Source: Gammaproteobacteria bacterium (GTDB taxonomy: Bacteria > Pseudomonadota > Gammaproteobacteria > Steroidobacterales > Steroidobacteraceae). From it: 41,618 bases of DNA. Positions within the stretch are counted from its first letter, which is position 1. Every line of letters begins with the position of its first letter. A model generated the notes under the pieces. That model saw only the letters and a program-made list of their open reading frames with translations. It did not search any database and was not told where the DNA came from. The stretch lies in NCBI GenBank assembly GCA_025359205.1, contig JANYHD010000043.1, positions 1-41,618 of the forward strand. The letters run 5' to 3'. The translations under genes and the position numbers were made by a program. Below, piece after piece: positions 30,834 to 40,457 of the stretch.

Positions 30834-31601
30834 TTATTTTTCGCGCAAAACGTCGCCCATGCCGTACTTCCCGGGGGGCCTCGCGGCCAGCCAGGACCCC
30901 GACTGGAGGGCCCCACGGGCGAATACCGACCGGTCGGTGGCGCTGTGGCTGAGGCATAGCCGCTCGCCCTGCCCCAGGAAGTGCACCTCGTGGTCGCCCA
31001 CGACGTCACCGCCCCGGATGGAGGCATAACCAATGCGCTGGGCGGCCAGGCGCCCACCGCTGGCCGCAGCGGCACCCAAAGCGAGCGCCGTCCCGGAGGG
31101 GGAGTCGAGCTTGGCGGCATGGTGGGCGTCGCGGACCTGGACATCGAACCCGGAGCCAAGGGCCGTGGCGGCGGCGCGCACCAGGTCCTGCAGCACGGCC
31201 ACGCCCAGGCTGGTATTGGCGGTGACCAGCAGCGGGATCCGCTGTGCCGCCTGTTCGAGGATAGCGGGCATCTCAGGGCCCAGCCCCGTGGTGCCCAGCA
31301 GCAGCGCTACCCGGTGCGCGGCGCAGGCGGCGACATGAGAAGAAGCCGCTGCCGCGGTCGAAAAGTCCAGCGCGAGCCCGGCACCTTCCAGCGCAGCCTC
31401 GGCGTCCGAGCGGACACGGATACCGTTGGGGGCCACGCCGGCCAGCTCACCGCAATCGCGTCCCACAGCCGGGTTGCCGCTCGCGGCCACCGCGGCATGG
31501 AGCCGAAGCCCCGGAAACAAGGGCAGCAGTCGCAGCAGGCTCGTGCCCATGCGCCCGGGGGCGCCGAGGATGACGACCGCGACCGGACCGCTGCGCTTCA
31601 C
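30834..31601 (-). CDS. dapB: 4-hydroxy-tetrahydrodipicolinate reductase
   Basis: A 255-aa enzyme of lysine and diaminopimelate synthesis. The nucleotide-binding GAPGRMG loop is near the N-terminus, followed by DFSTAAA and GTTGL. The catalytic segment is [15 protein letters not shown], with Asp where Glu is common before the His pair. The start is GTG at 31601, overlapping the dnaJ stop (GTGA). The frame is open far upstream into dnaJ, but only the part from the GTG matches the family. Confidence 0.95.
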   Translation of the reverse strand: MKRSGPVAVVILGAPGRMGTSLLRLLPLFPGLRLHAAVAASGNPAVGRDCGELAGVAPNGIRVRSDAEAALEGAGLALDFSTAAAASSHVAACAAHRVALLLGTTGLGPEMPAILEQAAQRIPLLVTANTSLGVAVLQDLVRAAATALGSGFDVQVRDAHHAAKLDSPSGTALALGAAAASGGRLAAQRIGYASIRGGDVVGDHEVHFLGQGERLCLSHSATDRSVFARGALQSGSWLAARPPGKYGMGDVLREK

Positions 31602-32743
31602 GGCACAGTCCCGAAAAAGCGCTTTACGCCTTCCATGAAACTCTTCTGCCGCGGCGCGTGGCGATTGCCATCGTGCTTGAGAGAGTCTTCGAACTGCTGT
31701 AGCAGCGTGCGCTGCTCGGTGGACAGCTTGACCGGCGTCTCGATCGTGACGCGGCAAAACAGGTCGCCCTGCTCGCCACCGCGCGCGGGCTTGATGCCCT
31801 TGCCGCGCAATCGGAACACGCGGCCCGACTGCGACTCGGGCGGGATCTTCAGGCTCACCGTGCCCTCGAGCGTGGGCACGTCGAGGGAGCCACCCAGCGC
31901 AGCGGTGGCGAAGGACAGGGGCACTTCGCAGCTCAGGTGCGCCCCGTCGCGTTCGAAAATCGGGTGCTCCCGCACATGCACCTCGACGTACAGGTCGCCG
32001 GGCGGCCCGCCGTTGCGCCCAGCTTCGCCCTCGCCAGCGAGTCGCACCCGATCGCCGTTGTCGACGCCGGGCGGAATCTTGACCGCGAGCTTCTTGTGCT
32101 TGCGCACGCGCCCCTGGCCGAGGCAATTGTCGCAGGGGTTGCGCACGACACGGCCGGTGCCGCGGCACTGCGGACAGGTCTGCTGCAGCGTGAAAAAGCC
32201 CTGCGAAACGCGCACCTGGCCCGAGCCGGAGCAGGTTTCGCATTGCACCGGGTTGCTGCCCTTGGCCGCGCCGCTCCCGTGGCAGACCTCGCATTCCACC
32301 AGCTTGGTGAGATCGATCTCGAGCGTGCGCCCGAACACAGCCTCGGCCAGGTCGAGCTCGGTGTCGTAGCGCAGGTCGGCGCCGCGGTAAACCTGCGAGC
32401 GACCGCCTCCGCCACGCCGGGCGCCGCCGAAGATGTCGCCGAATACGTCACCGAAAATATCGCCGAACTGCTCGGCGCCGGGCGAGAACCCGCCGCCGGC
32501 GCCGCCCTGGCGGGCGGCGTCGATGCCGGCATGGCCGTGCTGGTCGTAGATCGCACGTCGGGACGCGTCGGAAAGCGCTTCGTAGGCTTCCTTCGCCTCC
32601 TTGAATTTCTCTTCCGCAGCCTTGTCACCCGGATTGCGGTCCGGGTGGTGTTTCATCGCCAGGCGGCGGTAGGCCTTCTTGATGTCGGCCTCGCTGGCGT
32701 TGCGGGGCACATCCAGCAGCTTGTAGTAATCGCTCTTTGCCAT
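31598..32743 (-). CDS. dnaJ: Chaperone protein DnaJ
   Basis: A 381-aa co-chaperone that stimulates the ATPase of DnaK. The J domain has the HPD motif at 33-35, then a Gly/Phe-rich region (about 75-115), four CxxCxGxG zinc-binding repeats ([32 protein letters not shown]) and the C-terminal substrate domains. It lies 17 nt after dnaK and is coupled to dapB by overlap. Confidence 0.98.
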   Translation of the reverse strand: MAKSDYYKLLDVPRNASEADIKKAYRRLAMKHHPDRNPGDKAAEEKFKEAKEAYEALSDASRRAIYDQHGHAGIDAARQGGAGGGFSPGAEQFGDIFGDVFGDIFGGARRGGGGRSQVYRGADLRYDTELDLAEAVFGRTLEIDLTKLVECEVCHGSGAAKGSNPVQCETCSGSGQVRVSQGFFTLQQTCPQCRGTGRVVRNPCDNCLGQGRVRKHKKLAVKIPPGVDNGDRVRLAGEGEAGRNGGPPGDLYVEVHVREHPIFERDGAHLSCEVPLSFATAALGGSLDVPTLEGTVSLKIPPESQSGRVFRLRGKGIKPARGGEQGDLFCRVTIETPVKLSTEQRTLLQQFEDSLKHDGNRHAPRQKSFMEGVKRFFGTVP

Positions 32744-32760
32744 GAACGCTTAAGAGTACT

Positions 32761-34731
32761 TCAAGTCGCGCGCTGTCCCTTGCCTTTGTCCTTGTCTTTT
32801 ACTTCCTCAAACTCGGCGTCCACAACGTTGTCGTGGCCGCCGCCCGCCGCAGCGCCAGGCGCCGCGTCGCCATCCGCACCCGCAGTGCCGGCGCCCGCAC
32901 CACCGTCGCCCTGGCCGGCCGCATAGGCCTGTTGGGCGATACCTGCAGCGGCGCTGGTGAGTGCCTCGGTCTTCTTGGCGATGACCTCGCCGTCATCGGT
33001 CTTGAGCACCGTGCGCAGGTCCGCCATGGCCGATTCGGCCTTGGCACGATCCTCACTGCTGACCTTGTCGCCGAGGTCCTTGAGCGCCTTATCCACCGAG
33101 TGCAGCGTGGCATCGGCGCGATTGCGCACCTCGACCAGCTCGCGGAACTTCCGGTCTTCCTCCGCATGCACTTCGGCGTCGCCGACCATGCGCTTGATCT
33201 CATCCTCGGTCAGGCCGCTCGAGGCCTTGATCACGATCTTCTGTTCCTTGCCAGTGGCCTTGTCACGCGCCGACACGTGCAGGATGCCATTCGCGTCGAT
33301 GTCGAAGGCCACCTCCACCTGCGGCACGCCGCGCGGCGCGGGCGGAATGTCCGCCAAGTCGAATTTGCCGAGCGACTTGTTGTCCTGCGCACGCTCGCGT
33401 TCACCCTGCAGCACGTGAATGGTCACGGCCGTCTGGCCGTCGTCCGCGGTCGAGAACACGTTGCTCGCCTTGGTCGGGATAGTCGTGTTCTTGGTGATGA
33501 GCTTGGTCATCACCCCACCGAGCGTCTCGATGCCAAGCGACAGCGGCGTCACATCGAGCAGCAACACGTCTTTCACTTCGCCGGAGAGCACCCCGGCCTG
33601 CACGGCGGCGCCCACCGCCACCGCTTCATCCGGGTTGACGTCCTTGCGCGGCTCCTTGCCGAAGATATCCTTGACGTACTTCTGCACCAGCGGCATGCGC
33701 GTCTGGCCGCCGACCAGGATGACCTCGGCAACCTGTGCGGGCTCGAGTCCGGCATCCTTAAGCGCGGTGCGGCAGGGACCGATCGTCCGCTTGACCAGGT
33801 CTTCGACCAGCGATTCGAGCTTGGCGCGCGTGAGCTTCACGCTTAAGTGCTTAGGACCACTGGCATCGGCCGTGATGTAGGGCAGGTTCACGTCGGTCTG
33901 CTGGCTCGAGGAGAGCTCGATCTTGGCCTTCTCGGCCGTCTCCTTGAGGCGCTGCATGGCCAGCGGATCGCGGCGCACGTCGACGCCCGACTCTTTCTGG
34001 AACTCGTCGGCCAGGTAGTGAATGACCTTCATGTCGAAGTCTTCACCGCCAAGAAAGGTGTCGCCGTTTGTGGAGAGCACTTCGAACTGACGCTCGCCGT
34101 CGACCTCTGCGATCTCGATTATCGAGACGTCAAAGGTGCCGCCACCGAGGTCGTACACCGCAATCTTGCGATCACCGCCCTGCTTGTCGAGGCCATAGGC
34201 CAGCGCCGCCGCGGTCGGCTCATTGATGATCCTTTTCACTGTCAGGCCGGCAATCCGGCCGGCATCCTTGGTGGCCTGGCGCTGCGAGTCGTTGAAATAC
34301 GCTGGCACCGTGATCACGGCCTCGGTGACTTCCTCGCCGAGGTAATCCTCGGCCGTCTTCTTCATCTTCATGAGCACGCGCGCCGAGATCTCCGGCGGGG
34401 CCATCTTCTTGCCCTGCGCCTCGACCCAGGCGTCGCCGTTGTCGGCCTTGACCACCTTGTAGGAGACCATGCCGATGTCCTTCTGCACGACGTCATCGGT
34501 GAACTTGCGGCCGATGAGCCGCTTCACCGCGAACAGCGTGTTCTGCGAATTGGTGACGGCCTGGCGCTTGGCCGACTGGCCGACCAGGACTTCGTCGTCC
34601 TTCGTGAAGGCGACGATCGACGTGGTGGTGCGATCGCCCTCGCTGTTCTCGATGACGCGCGGCTTCCCGCCCTCCATCACCGCGACGCAGGAGTTGGTCG
34701 TGCCCAGGTCGATGCCGATTACCTTGCTCAT
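32761..34731 (-). CDS. dnaK: Chaperone protein DnaK (Hsp70)
   Basis: A 656-aa chaperone. The ATPase domain begins with [14 protein letters not shown] and contains [12 protein letters not shown] and [12 protein letters not shown]. The linker [13 protein letters not shown] precedes the peptide-binding domain, and the C-terminus ends with a Gly/Ala-rich tail and the [10 protein letters not shown] motif, then a lysine-rich extension. It lies 58 nt after grpE, with a possible heat-shock promoter in that gap. Confidence 0.98.
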   Translation of the reverse strand: MSKVIGIDLGTTNSCVAVMEGGKPRVIENSEGDRTTTSIVAFTKDDEVLVGQSAKRQAVTNSQNTLFAVKRLIGRKFTDDVVQKDIGMVSYKVVKADNGDAWVEAQGKKMAPPEISARVLMKMKKTAEDYLGEEVTEAVITVPAYFNDSQRQATKDAGRIAGLTVKRIINEPTAAALAYGLDKQGGDRKIAVYDLGGGTFDVSIIEIAEVDGERQFEVLSTNGDTFLGGEDFDMKVIHYLADEFQKESGVDVRRDPLAMQRLKETAEKAKIELSSSQQTDVNLPYITADASGPKHLSVKLTRAKLESLVEDLVKRTIGPCRTALKDAGLEPAQVAEVILVGGQTRMPLVQKYVKDIFGKEPRKDVNPDEAVAVGAAVQAGVLSGEVKDVLLLDVTPLSLGIETLGGVMTKLITKNTTIPTKASNVFSTADDGQTAVTIHVLQGERERAQDNKSLGKFDLADIPPAPRGVPQVEVAFDIDANGILHVSARDKATGKEQKIVIKASSGLTEDEIKRMVGDAEVHAEEDRKFRELVEVRNRADATLHSVDKALKDLGDKVSSEDRAKAESAMADLRTVLKTDDGEVIAKKTEALTSAAAGIAQQAYAAGQGDGGAGAGTAGADGDAAPGAAAGGGHDNVVDAEFEEVKDKDKGKGQRAT

Positions 34732-34765
34732 GGCTTGCTCCGAAATAGCAGATTCTTGATGTGTT

Positions 34766-34794
34766 ATCTGAGGACGGCGGCCGTCATTTTCAAG
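34766..34794 (-). promoter_or_regulatory. Possible sigma-32 promoter of dnaK
   Basis: On the minus strand CTTGAAA (34794-34788), the exact sigma-32 -35 consensus, is followed after 14 bp by CCTCAGAT (34773-34766), which resembles CCCCATnT. It overlaps the grpE stop codon and lies upstream of dnaK. It would let dnaK-dnaJ be raised by heat independently of hrcA-grpE. Confidence 0.45.
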
Positions 34795-35332
34795 CCGGCG
34801 CCTGCGGTGCGCGCGCCACGATCACGCGGGCCGGGCGCAGCAGCCGTCCGTTCAGCTGGTAGCCCGACTGCAGCACCTGCAGCACGCTGTCGGGGCGGGC
34901 GCTGGCCGATTCCTGCACTGCCACCGCCTCGTGTAGCGCGGGGTCGAAAGTGGCGCCGAGCGGATCGATGCGCTGGATCGAATATTTCTCGAACGCGGCA
35001 GCCAGCAGCTGCAGCGTTGCCTGCTGCCCCGCAGCCAACGCCGCGGCGTCAGCGGTAGCGGCGCTCTGCGCCGCCAACTCCAGGCTGTCGCGCACGCCCA
35101 GCAGCTCGCCCGCGAAGCGCTCGAGCGCAAAGCGGTGCGCGTTCTCGATGTCGCGCTGGGCGCGTTTGCGCACGTTGTCGAGCTCGGCCGCGCCCCGCAG
35201 CTGGGCGTCGCGCGCCGCGGCACTCGCCTGTACGGCCGCTTCCAGCGCAGCCTTGAGCGAGGCCATCTCGTCTGCAGGCGGGGCGGTGGACAGTGGCGCC
35301 TCGGACTCGCTCGTCTGGGGTTCTGCGTTCAA
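34790..35332 (-). CDS. grpE: Nucleotide exchange factor GrpE
   Basis: A 180-aa homodimeric factor that releases ADP from DnaK. The long N-terminal helix (about 25-75) contains [16 protein letters not shown], and the beta domain has FDPALHEAV and [21 protein letters not shown]. The start is TTG at 35332 with GGAAGAG about 6 nt upstream; the ATG in the same leader is in another frame and stops at once. The protein is rather alanine-rich. It lies between hrcA and dnaK. Confidence 0.94.
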   Translation of the reverse strand: MNAEPQTSESEAPLSTAPPADEMASLKAALEAAVQASAAARDAQLRGAAELDNVRKRAQRDIENAHRFALERFAGELLGVRDSLELAAQSAATADAAALAAGQQATLQLLAAAFEKYSIQRIDPLGATFDPALHEAVAVQESASARPDSVLQVLQSGYQLNGRLLRPARVIVARAPQAPA

Positions 35333-35349
35333 ATAAACTCTTCCATATT

Positions 35350-35367
35350 AATAAGTTATAACTTATT
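35350..35367. promoter_or_regulatory. 18-bp perfect palindrome before grpE
   Basis: AATAAGTTATAACTTATT is fully self-complementary and lies 18 bp before the grpE start in an AT-rich island within GC-rich DNA. A consensus TATAAT (minus strand, 35386-35381) is beside it, though no good -35 is evident. It does not resemble CIRCE (TTAGCACTC-N9-GAGTGCTAA). It may be an operator or part of a promoter. Confidence 0.45.
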
Positions 35368-35418
35368 TCTAACGTCAAATATTATAACGTGCCCGCGCCC
35401 TTCGGCGCGATGTGGGGG

Positions 35419-36489
35419 CTAGCGGCGTGAATTCAAGGCGGAGCCGAGCAGTTTCGCCGTGATGTCGACGATGGGGATCACCCGCTCGTAGGCCATGCGC
35501 GTCGGCCCGATGACGCCCAGCACGCCGGCCACGCCTTCACCCGTGCTGTAGGGCGCGGTGATGACGCTGCAGTCGTCGAGTATCTGGTAGCCCGACTCGT
35601 GCCCGATGAAGATCTGCACGCCGTCGGCCCGCAGGCTCTGGTCGAGCAGATGCAGGATGTCGCGTTTTTCGGTGAACGCCTCGAACAGGCGCTTGAGCTT
35701 ATCGACACTCGAGAGTTCTGCGAGTCCCATCAGATTGGTCTCGCCGGCGATCACATACTCGATGCCTTCCTGCGCAGCGCTCTGCCCGCTGATCTGCTGC
35801 GCGATCGCAATGGCGTCCAGCATCACCTGGTTGATCGAGGCGTGGGTCTCCTTCAACTGGCGCAGCAGCTCGCCGTGCAGATCGCCCAGCGAACGGCTGC
35901 GGCAATGGTCATTGAGGAAGTTGGCCGCGCGGCGGAGTTCCTCGGGGCCATAGCGGCGCTCCAGCTGGACGATGCGGTTCTGCACCTCACGGTCGTTGAA
36001 CACCAGGATGACCAGTACCCGGTTTTCGGTCAGGTTCACGAATTCAATCTGCGTGAGCGTAACGGCCGGGGCCAGCGGCATGGTGACGAGTCCGGCGAGG
36101 TGCGTGATGCGCGAGAGCAGTTGCGACGCCGAGGCGATCAGCTCCTTTGGGCCCTCGCGCGCCGTCTCGAACTGCTCACGCAGATCCACCAGCTCGGCAC
36201 TCTCCGACTGCGGCAGCTCGGCACGCAGCAGCGAGTCGACGAAAAAGCGATAGCCGCGATCCGTGGGCACGCGGCCGGCAGAGGTGTGGGGGGAGCTGAC
36301 GAAGCCCAGCTCCTCGAGGTCCGCCATCACGTTGCGTATGGTGGCCGAACTCAGGCTCAGCCCCGAATCACGCGACAAGGCGCGCGAACCCACGGGCTGG
36401 CCGTCGCGGATATAGCTTTGCACCAGCACCCGCAGCAGGTGCTGCGCGCGCTCATTGAGGCTTTCCGCTGGATTTGAATCGGCGCTCAT
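35419..36489 (-). CDS. hrcA: Heat-inducible transcription repressor HrcA
   Basis: A 356-aa repressor of chaperone operons that normally binds CIRCE and is activated by GroEL. The N-terminal winged helix covers about 1-80 (RAQHLLRVLVQSYIRDGQPVGSRALSR … SSATIRNVMADLEELGFVSSPHTSAGRVPTDRGYRFFVD), and the GAF-like domain and C-terminal VIGPTRMAYERVIPIVD motif follow. The ATG at 36489 was chosen from the family; upstream frame sequence is arginine-rich and unrelated. A 6-bp inverted repeat (36515-36530) lies in the leader, and no CIRCE element is seen. Confidence 0.95.
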   Translation of the reverse strand: MSADSNPAESLNERAQHLLRVLVQSYIRDGQPVGSRALSRDSGLSLSSATIRNVMADLEELGFVSSPHTSAGRVPTDRGYRFFVDSLLRAELPQSESAELVDLREQFETAREGPKELIASASQLLSRITHLAGLVTMPLAPAVTLTQIEFVNLTENRVLVILVFNDREVQNRIVQLERRYGPEELRRAANFLNDHCRSRSLGDLHGELLRQLKETHASINQVMLDAIAIAQQISGQSAAQEGIEYVIAGETNLMGLAELSSVDKLKRLFEAFTEKRDILHLLDQSLRADGVQIFIGHESGYQILDDCSVITAPYSTGEGVAGVLGVIGPTRMAYERVIPIVDITAKLLGSALNSRR

Positions 36490-36600
36490 AGCTGCTGAAT
36501 TCCGGACAGACGGGCAGGCTACCGAGCCTGTTTCCGTTACGTCAAGCAATGCTTCTTGGGAGCTGCGTCGCAACCACGCCATCCAGTCAGATTTGCGCCG

Positions 36601-36629
36601 TTGGCCGCCCCAGCTGGGCATGCTTAAAT
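36601..36629 (+). promoter_or_regulatory. Weak candidate promoter of nadK
   Basis: TTGGCC (36601-36606), 17 bp and TTAAAT (36624-36629) have 4 of 6 consensus bases each. The predicted start falls at or next to the nadK ATG, which also lacks a ribosome site, so the transcript might be leaderless. Confidence 0.3.
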
Positions 36630-36635
36630 GGCTGC

Positions 36636-37523
36636 ATGAAGGCCAGATTCCAGACCTGTGCCCTGATCGGCCACTTTGCCGAAGGGCGTATTGCCGAGAG
36701 TGCCGCTGCGGTGCTGGCCGCCCTCGCCCGACGCGCGGTCGCGGTGCTGGTGCCGACCGACGAACCGGGCAACTTTGGCGACGCCGCCCGCGCGGTGCCG
36801 CGCGCCGAGCTGGCCGCACAGGCCGACTTCATGATCGCGGTCGGCGGCGATGGCACCTTGCTCGAAGCCGCGCGGCTGGTGGCCGGTCGCGAGGTGCCGC
36901 TGCTCGGCATCAATCGCGGGCGGCTCGGGTTCCTGACCGACGTGCTGCCGCAGGATGTCGCGGCCGGGATCGACGCCGTGCTCGACGGGCACTGTGCGTC
37001 GGACGCACGCCGGCTAATCGAGGCGCGGCTGCATCGGGGCGAGCGCGGCGCGGCCCGGCTCCTTGCCATGAATGATGTGGTGCTGCTGCGTCGAGAGACC
37101 GGCCGCATGCTCGATTTCCAGACGCGCGTCGACGGCCGGTACCTCAATTCGCACCGCGGCGATGGCATCGTTGTTGCCACCGCGACCGGATCGACCGCCT
37201 ATGCCCTCTCATGTGGCGGCCCGATCGTCGACCCGCGGCTCGACGTGCTGGTCATGGCCCCCATCTGCCCACATACCCTGTCCGACCGACCCATAGTCGT
37301 GCCCGGCGATGCCGTCATCGAGGTTCGCTCGCTCGACCGCGGCTCGGGCCTGGCGGAAGTGACCTGCGATGGCGCCCGCCTCGGCGACCTGCAGCCCGGC
37401 GACCGGCTGGAGGTATCAGTCGCGGGCGGGTCGATCACGCTGTTGCATCTGCCGGGCTACGACTACTTTCGACTGCTGCGATCCAAGCTGCGCTGGGGCC
37501 GGGGCGCCGAGCAGCAGGAATGA
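36636..37523 (+). CDS. nadK: NAD kinase
   Basis: A 295-aa enzyme phosphorylating NAD to NADP. The GGDGTLLEAAR motif has the catalytic Asp at 72. The NAD-binding loop is AMNDVVLLR, and the ATATGSTAYALSCGGPIVDP segment and the C-terminal beta domain are present. ATG at 36636 gives the family start KARFQTCALIGHF; the frame is open back to 36549. It is divergent from hrcA and followed by recN on the same strand after 34 nt. Confidence 0.96.
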   Translation: MKARFQTCALIGHFAEGRIAESAAAVLAALARRAVAVLVPTDEPGNFGDAARAVPRAELAAQADFMIAVGGDGTLLEAARLVAGREVPLLGINRGRLGFLTDVLPQDVAAGIDAVLDGHCASDARRLIEARLHRGERGAARLLAMNDVVLLRRETGRMLDFQTRVDGRYLNSHRGDGIVVATATGSTAYALSCGGPIVDPRLDVLVMAPICPHTLSDRPIVVPGDAVIEVRSLDRGSGLAEVTCDGARLGDLQPGDRLEVSVAGGSITLLHLPGYDYFRLLRSKLRWGRGAEQQE

Positions 37524-37557
37524 TGATTGTTGACAGGCCCTAGCACAGGAAGCCGCC

Positions 37558-39285
37558 ATGCTGCGTAACCTGCAAATCCGCGACCTGGCCATCATCGACG
37601 CGGTCGAGATCGACTTCGCGCCCGGCCTGACCGTGCTCACGGGCGAGACCGGCGCTGGCAAGTCGATGTTGGTCGATGCCATCGAGCTGTTGAGTGGCGG
37701 CCGCGCCGGCGCCGAGGTCGTGCGCGCGGGCGCCGAGCGCGCGGACCTCAGCGCCACGGTCGACATCTCCAAAGTGGGCGGCGCCTTGCGGCGGCTGCTG
37801 GAAGAGCAGTCGATCGCGCACGAGGGCGAGCTGCTGCTGCGCCGGGTGATTACCACCGATGGGCGCAGCCGCGCCTGGATCAACGGCCAGAACGTGCCGG
37901 TGAGCGTGTTGCGCTCGGTGGGCGAACTGCTGTTCGATATCCACGGCCAGCATGAATTCCAGTCGCTCATGCGCAGCAACGCGCAGCGCGAATTGCTCGA
38001 TACCTACGGCCAGCTCGAATCGCTGGTCGGCCAGGTGCGGGCCACGCATGCAACCTGGCTTGGGCTCATGAATCGCAGCGTGACCGTCGAGGCCGCCGCC
38101 AGCGAGCGGCATGCGCGCCTCGACCTGCTGCGCTACCAGGTACAGGAACTCGACGCCATGCGACTCGGCGCCGATGAGTTCTCGCGCCTGAACGTGGAAC
38201 GCACGCGCATTGCCAACAGCGGCAGGCTCGCGCAGGCCGCACGCACGGCGCTCGAGGGCCTGTACGAATCGGAACAGGCCAATGCGCACCAGCTGCTGGC
38301 GCGCGCCGGCACAGCGCTGCGCACTGCCAGCGGACTCGACGCACAGCTCGCCCCGCTCCACCCGCAACTCGAGCAGGCCGCGGCCCAGGTGCAGGAGGTG
38401 GCGCACGCTCTGGCGCACTATCTTGAGTCGCTGGAATTCGACCCGGCACGCCAGGAGACGGTCGAGCGGCGCCTGGCAGGCATCGAGGAACTCGCCCGCA
38501 AGCACCGCGTGGAGCCCGGCGAGCTGGTGGCCTGGCACGGCGCGTTGCAGCGCGAATTGGCCGGCATGGAGACCGCTGCCGCCGACCTCGGTTCCTTGCG
38601 CACGCAGGTCGCCGCGGCGCTCGCGGCCTACCAGGAACAGGCGCGCAAGCTCACCGCCGCGCGCGCGACGGCCGCGCGCGCGCTGGGCTCGGCGGTCACG
38701 CACCGCATGCAGGAGCTGGGGATGGCCGGCGGCAGCTGCGTCGCCGAAGTCGCCCCGCTCGACGGCTCTGAGCCGGCTGCGCATGGTGCCGACCGCGTGG
38801 AATTTCGCGTCAGCACCAATCCGGGCCAGCCGCCGCGCGCAGTCGCCAAGATTGCCTCCGGCGGCGAGCTCGCGCGTCTCTCGCTCGCGGTGCAGGTGTG
38901 CTGCGCACGCAATGCGGCGCCCTGCATGGTGTTCGACGAAGTCGACGCGGGCATCGGCGGCGCTGTGGCCGAAATTGTCGGGCGCGAGCTGCGCGGCCTC
39001 GGCGGCGCGGCGCAGGCACTGTGCGTGACGCACCTCGCGCAGGTCGCATGCCAGGGACACCAGCACATGCGGGTCAGCAAGCTCACCGACGGGCGCGCCA
39101 CGCGCATCAGCGTCACGCCGCTCAACGGCGACACGCGGGTGGAGGAAATCGCGCGCATGCTCGGCGGGCTGGAGATCACCGCCAAGACGCGTTCACACGC
39201 GGTTGAGATGCTGCAGCGGGCGACCACCGCTGCACCGCCGGCGCCGGCCGCCGCGCGGCGCGGCCGCGGCGGCGCCAAGAGCTAG
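37558..39285 (+). CDS. recN: DNA repair protein RecN
   Basis: A 575-aa SMC-like ATPase for double-strand break repair. Walker A is GETGAGKS (29-36), followed by the conserved FDIHGQHEFQSL stretch. The middle is a long coiled coil (about 150-400), and the signature KIASGGELARLSLAVQV and Walker B CMVFDEVDAGIGG are near the C-terminus. AGGA lies about 7 nt before the ATG. The end is a basic Ala/Gly/Arg tail. No LexA box is obvious in the 34-nt gap after nadK. The stop overlaps that of fur. Confidence 0.96.
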   Translation: MLRNLQIRDLAIIDAVEIDFAPGLTVLTGETGAGKSMLVDAIELLSGGRAGAEVVRAGAERADLSATVDISKVGGALRRLLEEQSIAHEGELLLRRVITTDGRSRAWINGQNVPVSVLRSVGELLFDIHGQHEFQSLMRSNAQRELLDTYGQLESLVGQVRATHATWLGLMNRSVTVEAAASERHARLDLLRYQVQELDAMRLGADEFSRLNVERTRIANSGRLAQAARTALEGLYESEQANAHQLLARAGTALRTASGLDAQLAPLHPQLEQAAAQVQEVAHALAHYLESLEFDPARQETVERRLAGIEELARKHRVEPGELVAWHGALQRELAGMETAAADLGSLRTQVAAALAAYQEQARKLTAARATAARALGSAVTHRMQELGMAGGSCVAEVAPLDGSEPAAHGADRVEFRVSTNPGQPPRAVAKIASGGELARLSLAVQVCCARNAAPCMVFDEVDAGIGGAVAEIVGRELRGLGGAAQALCVTHLAQVACQGHQHMRVSKLTDGRATRISVTPLNGDTRVEEIARMLGGLEITAKTRSHAVEMLQRATTAAPPAPAAARRGRGGAKS

Positions 39286-39725
39286 CCGCGCGCCGCGGCC
39301 TTGGTCTTGCGACGCGGGCAGTCGGCGCGCTGGCAGCGCCCGTACAGGATCAGCGAATGCTCGCTGATCTTGAAGCCATGCTGCTGGGCAATCGCGTCCT
39401 GGCGCGCTTCGATGTCGGTATCGACGAACTCTTCCACGTGGCCGCAGTCCATACAGACAATATGGTCATGATGCGCGCCCTGCACGAGCTCGAACACCGC
39501 CATGCCATCCTCGAAATGGTGGCGCGCGACCAGGCCTGCGGCCTCGAACTGCGTCAGCACGCGATACACCGTGGCGAGCCCGATGTCCTCGGAGGAACCG
39601 ATCAGGCTGCGGTAGATTTCCTCGGCCGACAGGTGGCGCGTGGCGCTGCGCTCGAGGATCTCGAGGATTTTCAGGCGCGGCAGCGTGACTTTGAGCCCCG
39701 CCTTGCGCAGATCTTTCCCTTCCAT
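39282..39725 (-). CDS. fur: Ferric uptake regulator Fur
   Basis: A 147-aa iron-responsive repressor. The N-terminal winged helix contains LPRLKILEIL and ATVYRVLTQFEAAGLV. The metal-binding region has HHDH (85-88), and the structural zinc cysteines are Cys91, Cys94, Cys131 and Cys136. Length matches E. coli Fur (148). Its start is only 29 bp from the bamE start codon, an arrangement kept in many gammaproteobacteria. Confidence 0.97.
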   Translation of the reverse strand: MEGKDLRKAGLKVTLPRLKILEILERSATRHLSAEEIYRSLIGSSEDIGLATVYRVLTQFEAAGLVARHHFEDGMAVFELVQGAHHDHIVCMDCGHVEEFVDTDIEARQDAIAQQHGFKISEHSLILYGRCQRADCPRRKTKAAARG

Positions 39726-39741
39726 GTATCCGCCCGGACGG

Positions 39742-39747
39742 TATGAT
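39742..39747 (+). promoter_or_regulatory. -10 element of bamE
   Basis: TATGAT lies 7 bp before the chosen bamE ATG; a poor -35 (CTTCCA at 39719-39724) sits 17 bp upstream inside the fur 5' end. A start near 39754 would make bamE mRNA essentially leaderless. Confidence 0.4.
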
Positions 39748-39754
39748 TGGAAGC

Positions 39755-40129
39755 ATGCAAACTACCATATCGCGCATTGCCACCGCCTTATTGACCGTGG
39801 CGGGGTTCCTCGGCGCCGTTGGCTGCGTGTACCACATGCCTATCCAGCAGGGGAACCACCTGGATGCGACCGCCATCGCCCAGGTGAAGCCTGGCATGAC
39901 CCGCGCACAGGTTCGTTACCTGCTCGGTACGCCGATGGTGCCGGGCGGCTTCCAGAATGATCGCTGGGACTACGACTATTACCTCAAGCTCCGCCATCTC
40001 CAGCACCCCTACCGTTCACACGTTGTGGTCTATTTCCGCAACGAGGTCGTCGATCACATCGACAGCGACGTGAAGGGCAACCCGGCCGAGCGCATCATCA
40101 CCAAGCCGGTCAACGCGCCGGGCGCCTAG
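39755..40129 (+). CDS. bamE: Outer membrane assembly lipoprotein BamE
   Basis: A 124-aa lipoprotein of the BAM complex, which inserts beta-barrel proteins into the outer membrane. A signal peptide ends in the lipobox LGAVGC, and the mature part has the SmpA/OmlA signature VKPGMTRAQVRYLLGTPMVPGGFQNDRWDYDYYL. The ATG at 39755 gives a normal 20-aa signal; the ATG at 39743 overlaps the likely -10 element and was not used. Confidence 0.94.
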   Translation: MQTTISRIATALLTVAGFLGAVGCVYHMPIQQGNHLDATAIAQVKPGMTRAQVRYLLGTPMVPGGFQNDRWDYDYYLKLRHLQHPYRSHVVVYFRNEVVDHIDSDVKGNPAERIITKPVNAPGA

Positions 40130-40157
40130 GGCCCGTAACCCGCCCAGCTTCTGGCGG

Positions 40158-40457
40158 TCAGCGCCTGGCGGCGCGCCGGCGGCGGCGTTCGCACGGATCG
40201 GCCGGCAGTGGCCGGTACACTTCAATGCGATCCCCGTCACGGAGCATGGCTGCTCTCCCGCAGCGCTGGCCCCAGATGCCTGTCGCGGCGCCATTCCAGT
40301 CGATGTCACATGGCCGGCTGTCCCGCAGCAGTGCGGCGCGCGCCTGTGCCAGCGCGTTCGCGATGGTCGCATCGCCCGCCAGTTCCACCTCGACGAGCAG
40401 CGGACCCGAGGCCGCATCGATCGCGACCAGGCAACGCATGCAGGCCACCTCAGCCAT
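40158..40457 (-). CDS. rnfH: RnfH family protein (RatB)
   Basis: A 99-aa ubiquitin-like beta-grasp protein. The VEVELAGDATIANALAQA start, the GIWGQRCGRAAMLRDGDRIEVYRPL segment and the basic RRRRRAARR end are typical of RnfH/RatB. Its molecular role is uncertain. The start codon at 40457 lies inside the end of ratA (8-nt overlap), as in the conserved ratA-ratB pair next to smpB. The frame open to 40631 runs through ratA. Confidence 0.92.
   Translation of the reverse strand: MAEVACMRCLVAIDAASGPLLVEVELAGDATIANALAQARAALLRDSRPCDIDWNGAATGIWGQRCGRAAMLRDGDRIEVYRPLPADPCERRRRRAARR

Noticed and set aside
31602-32294. N-terminal extension of dapB into dnaJ
   Set aside because: The extra residues are arginine-rich and read through dnaJ in another frame; the family start is the GTG at 31601.
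37540-39066. A 508-aa open frame on the minus strand
   Set aside because: Antisense to recN, which has all family motifs on the plus strand.
39743-39757. bamE start at ATG 39743
   Set aside because: That ATG is part of the likely -10 element TATGAT; the ATG at 39755 gives a normal signal peptide.
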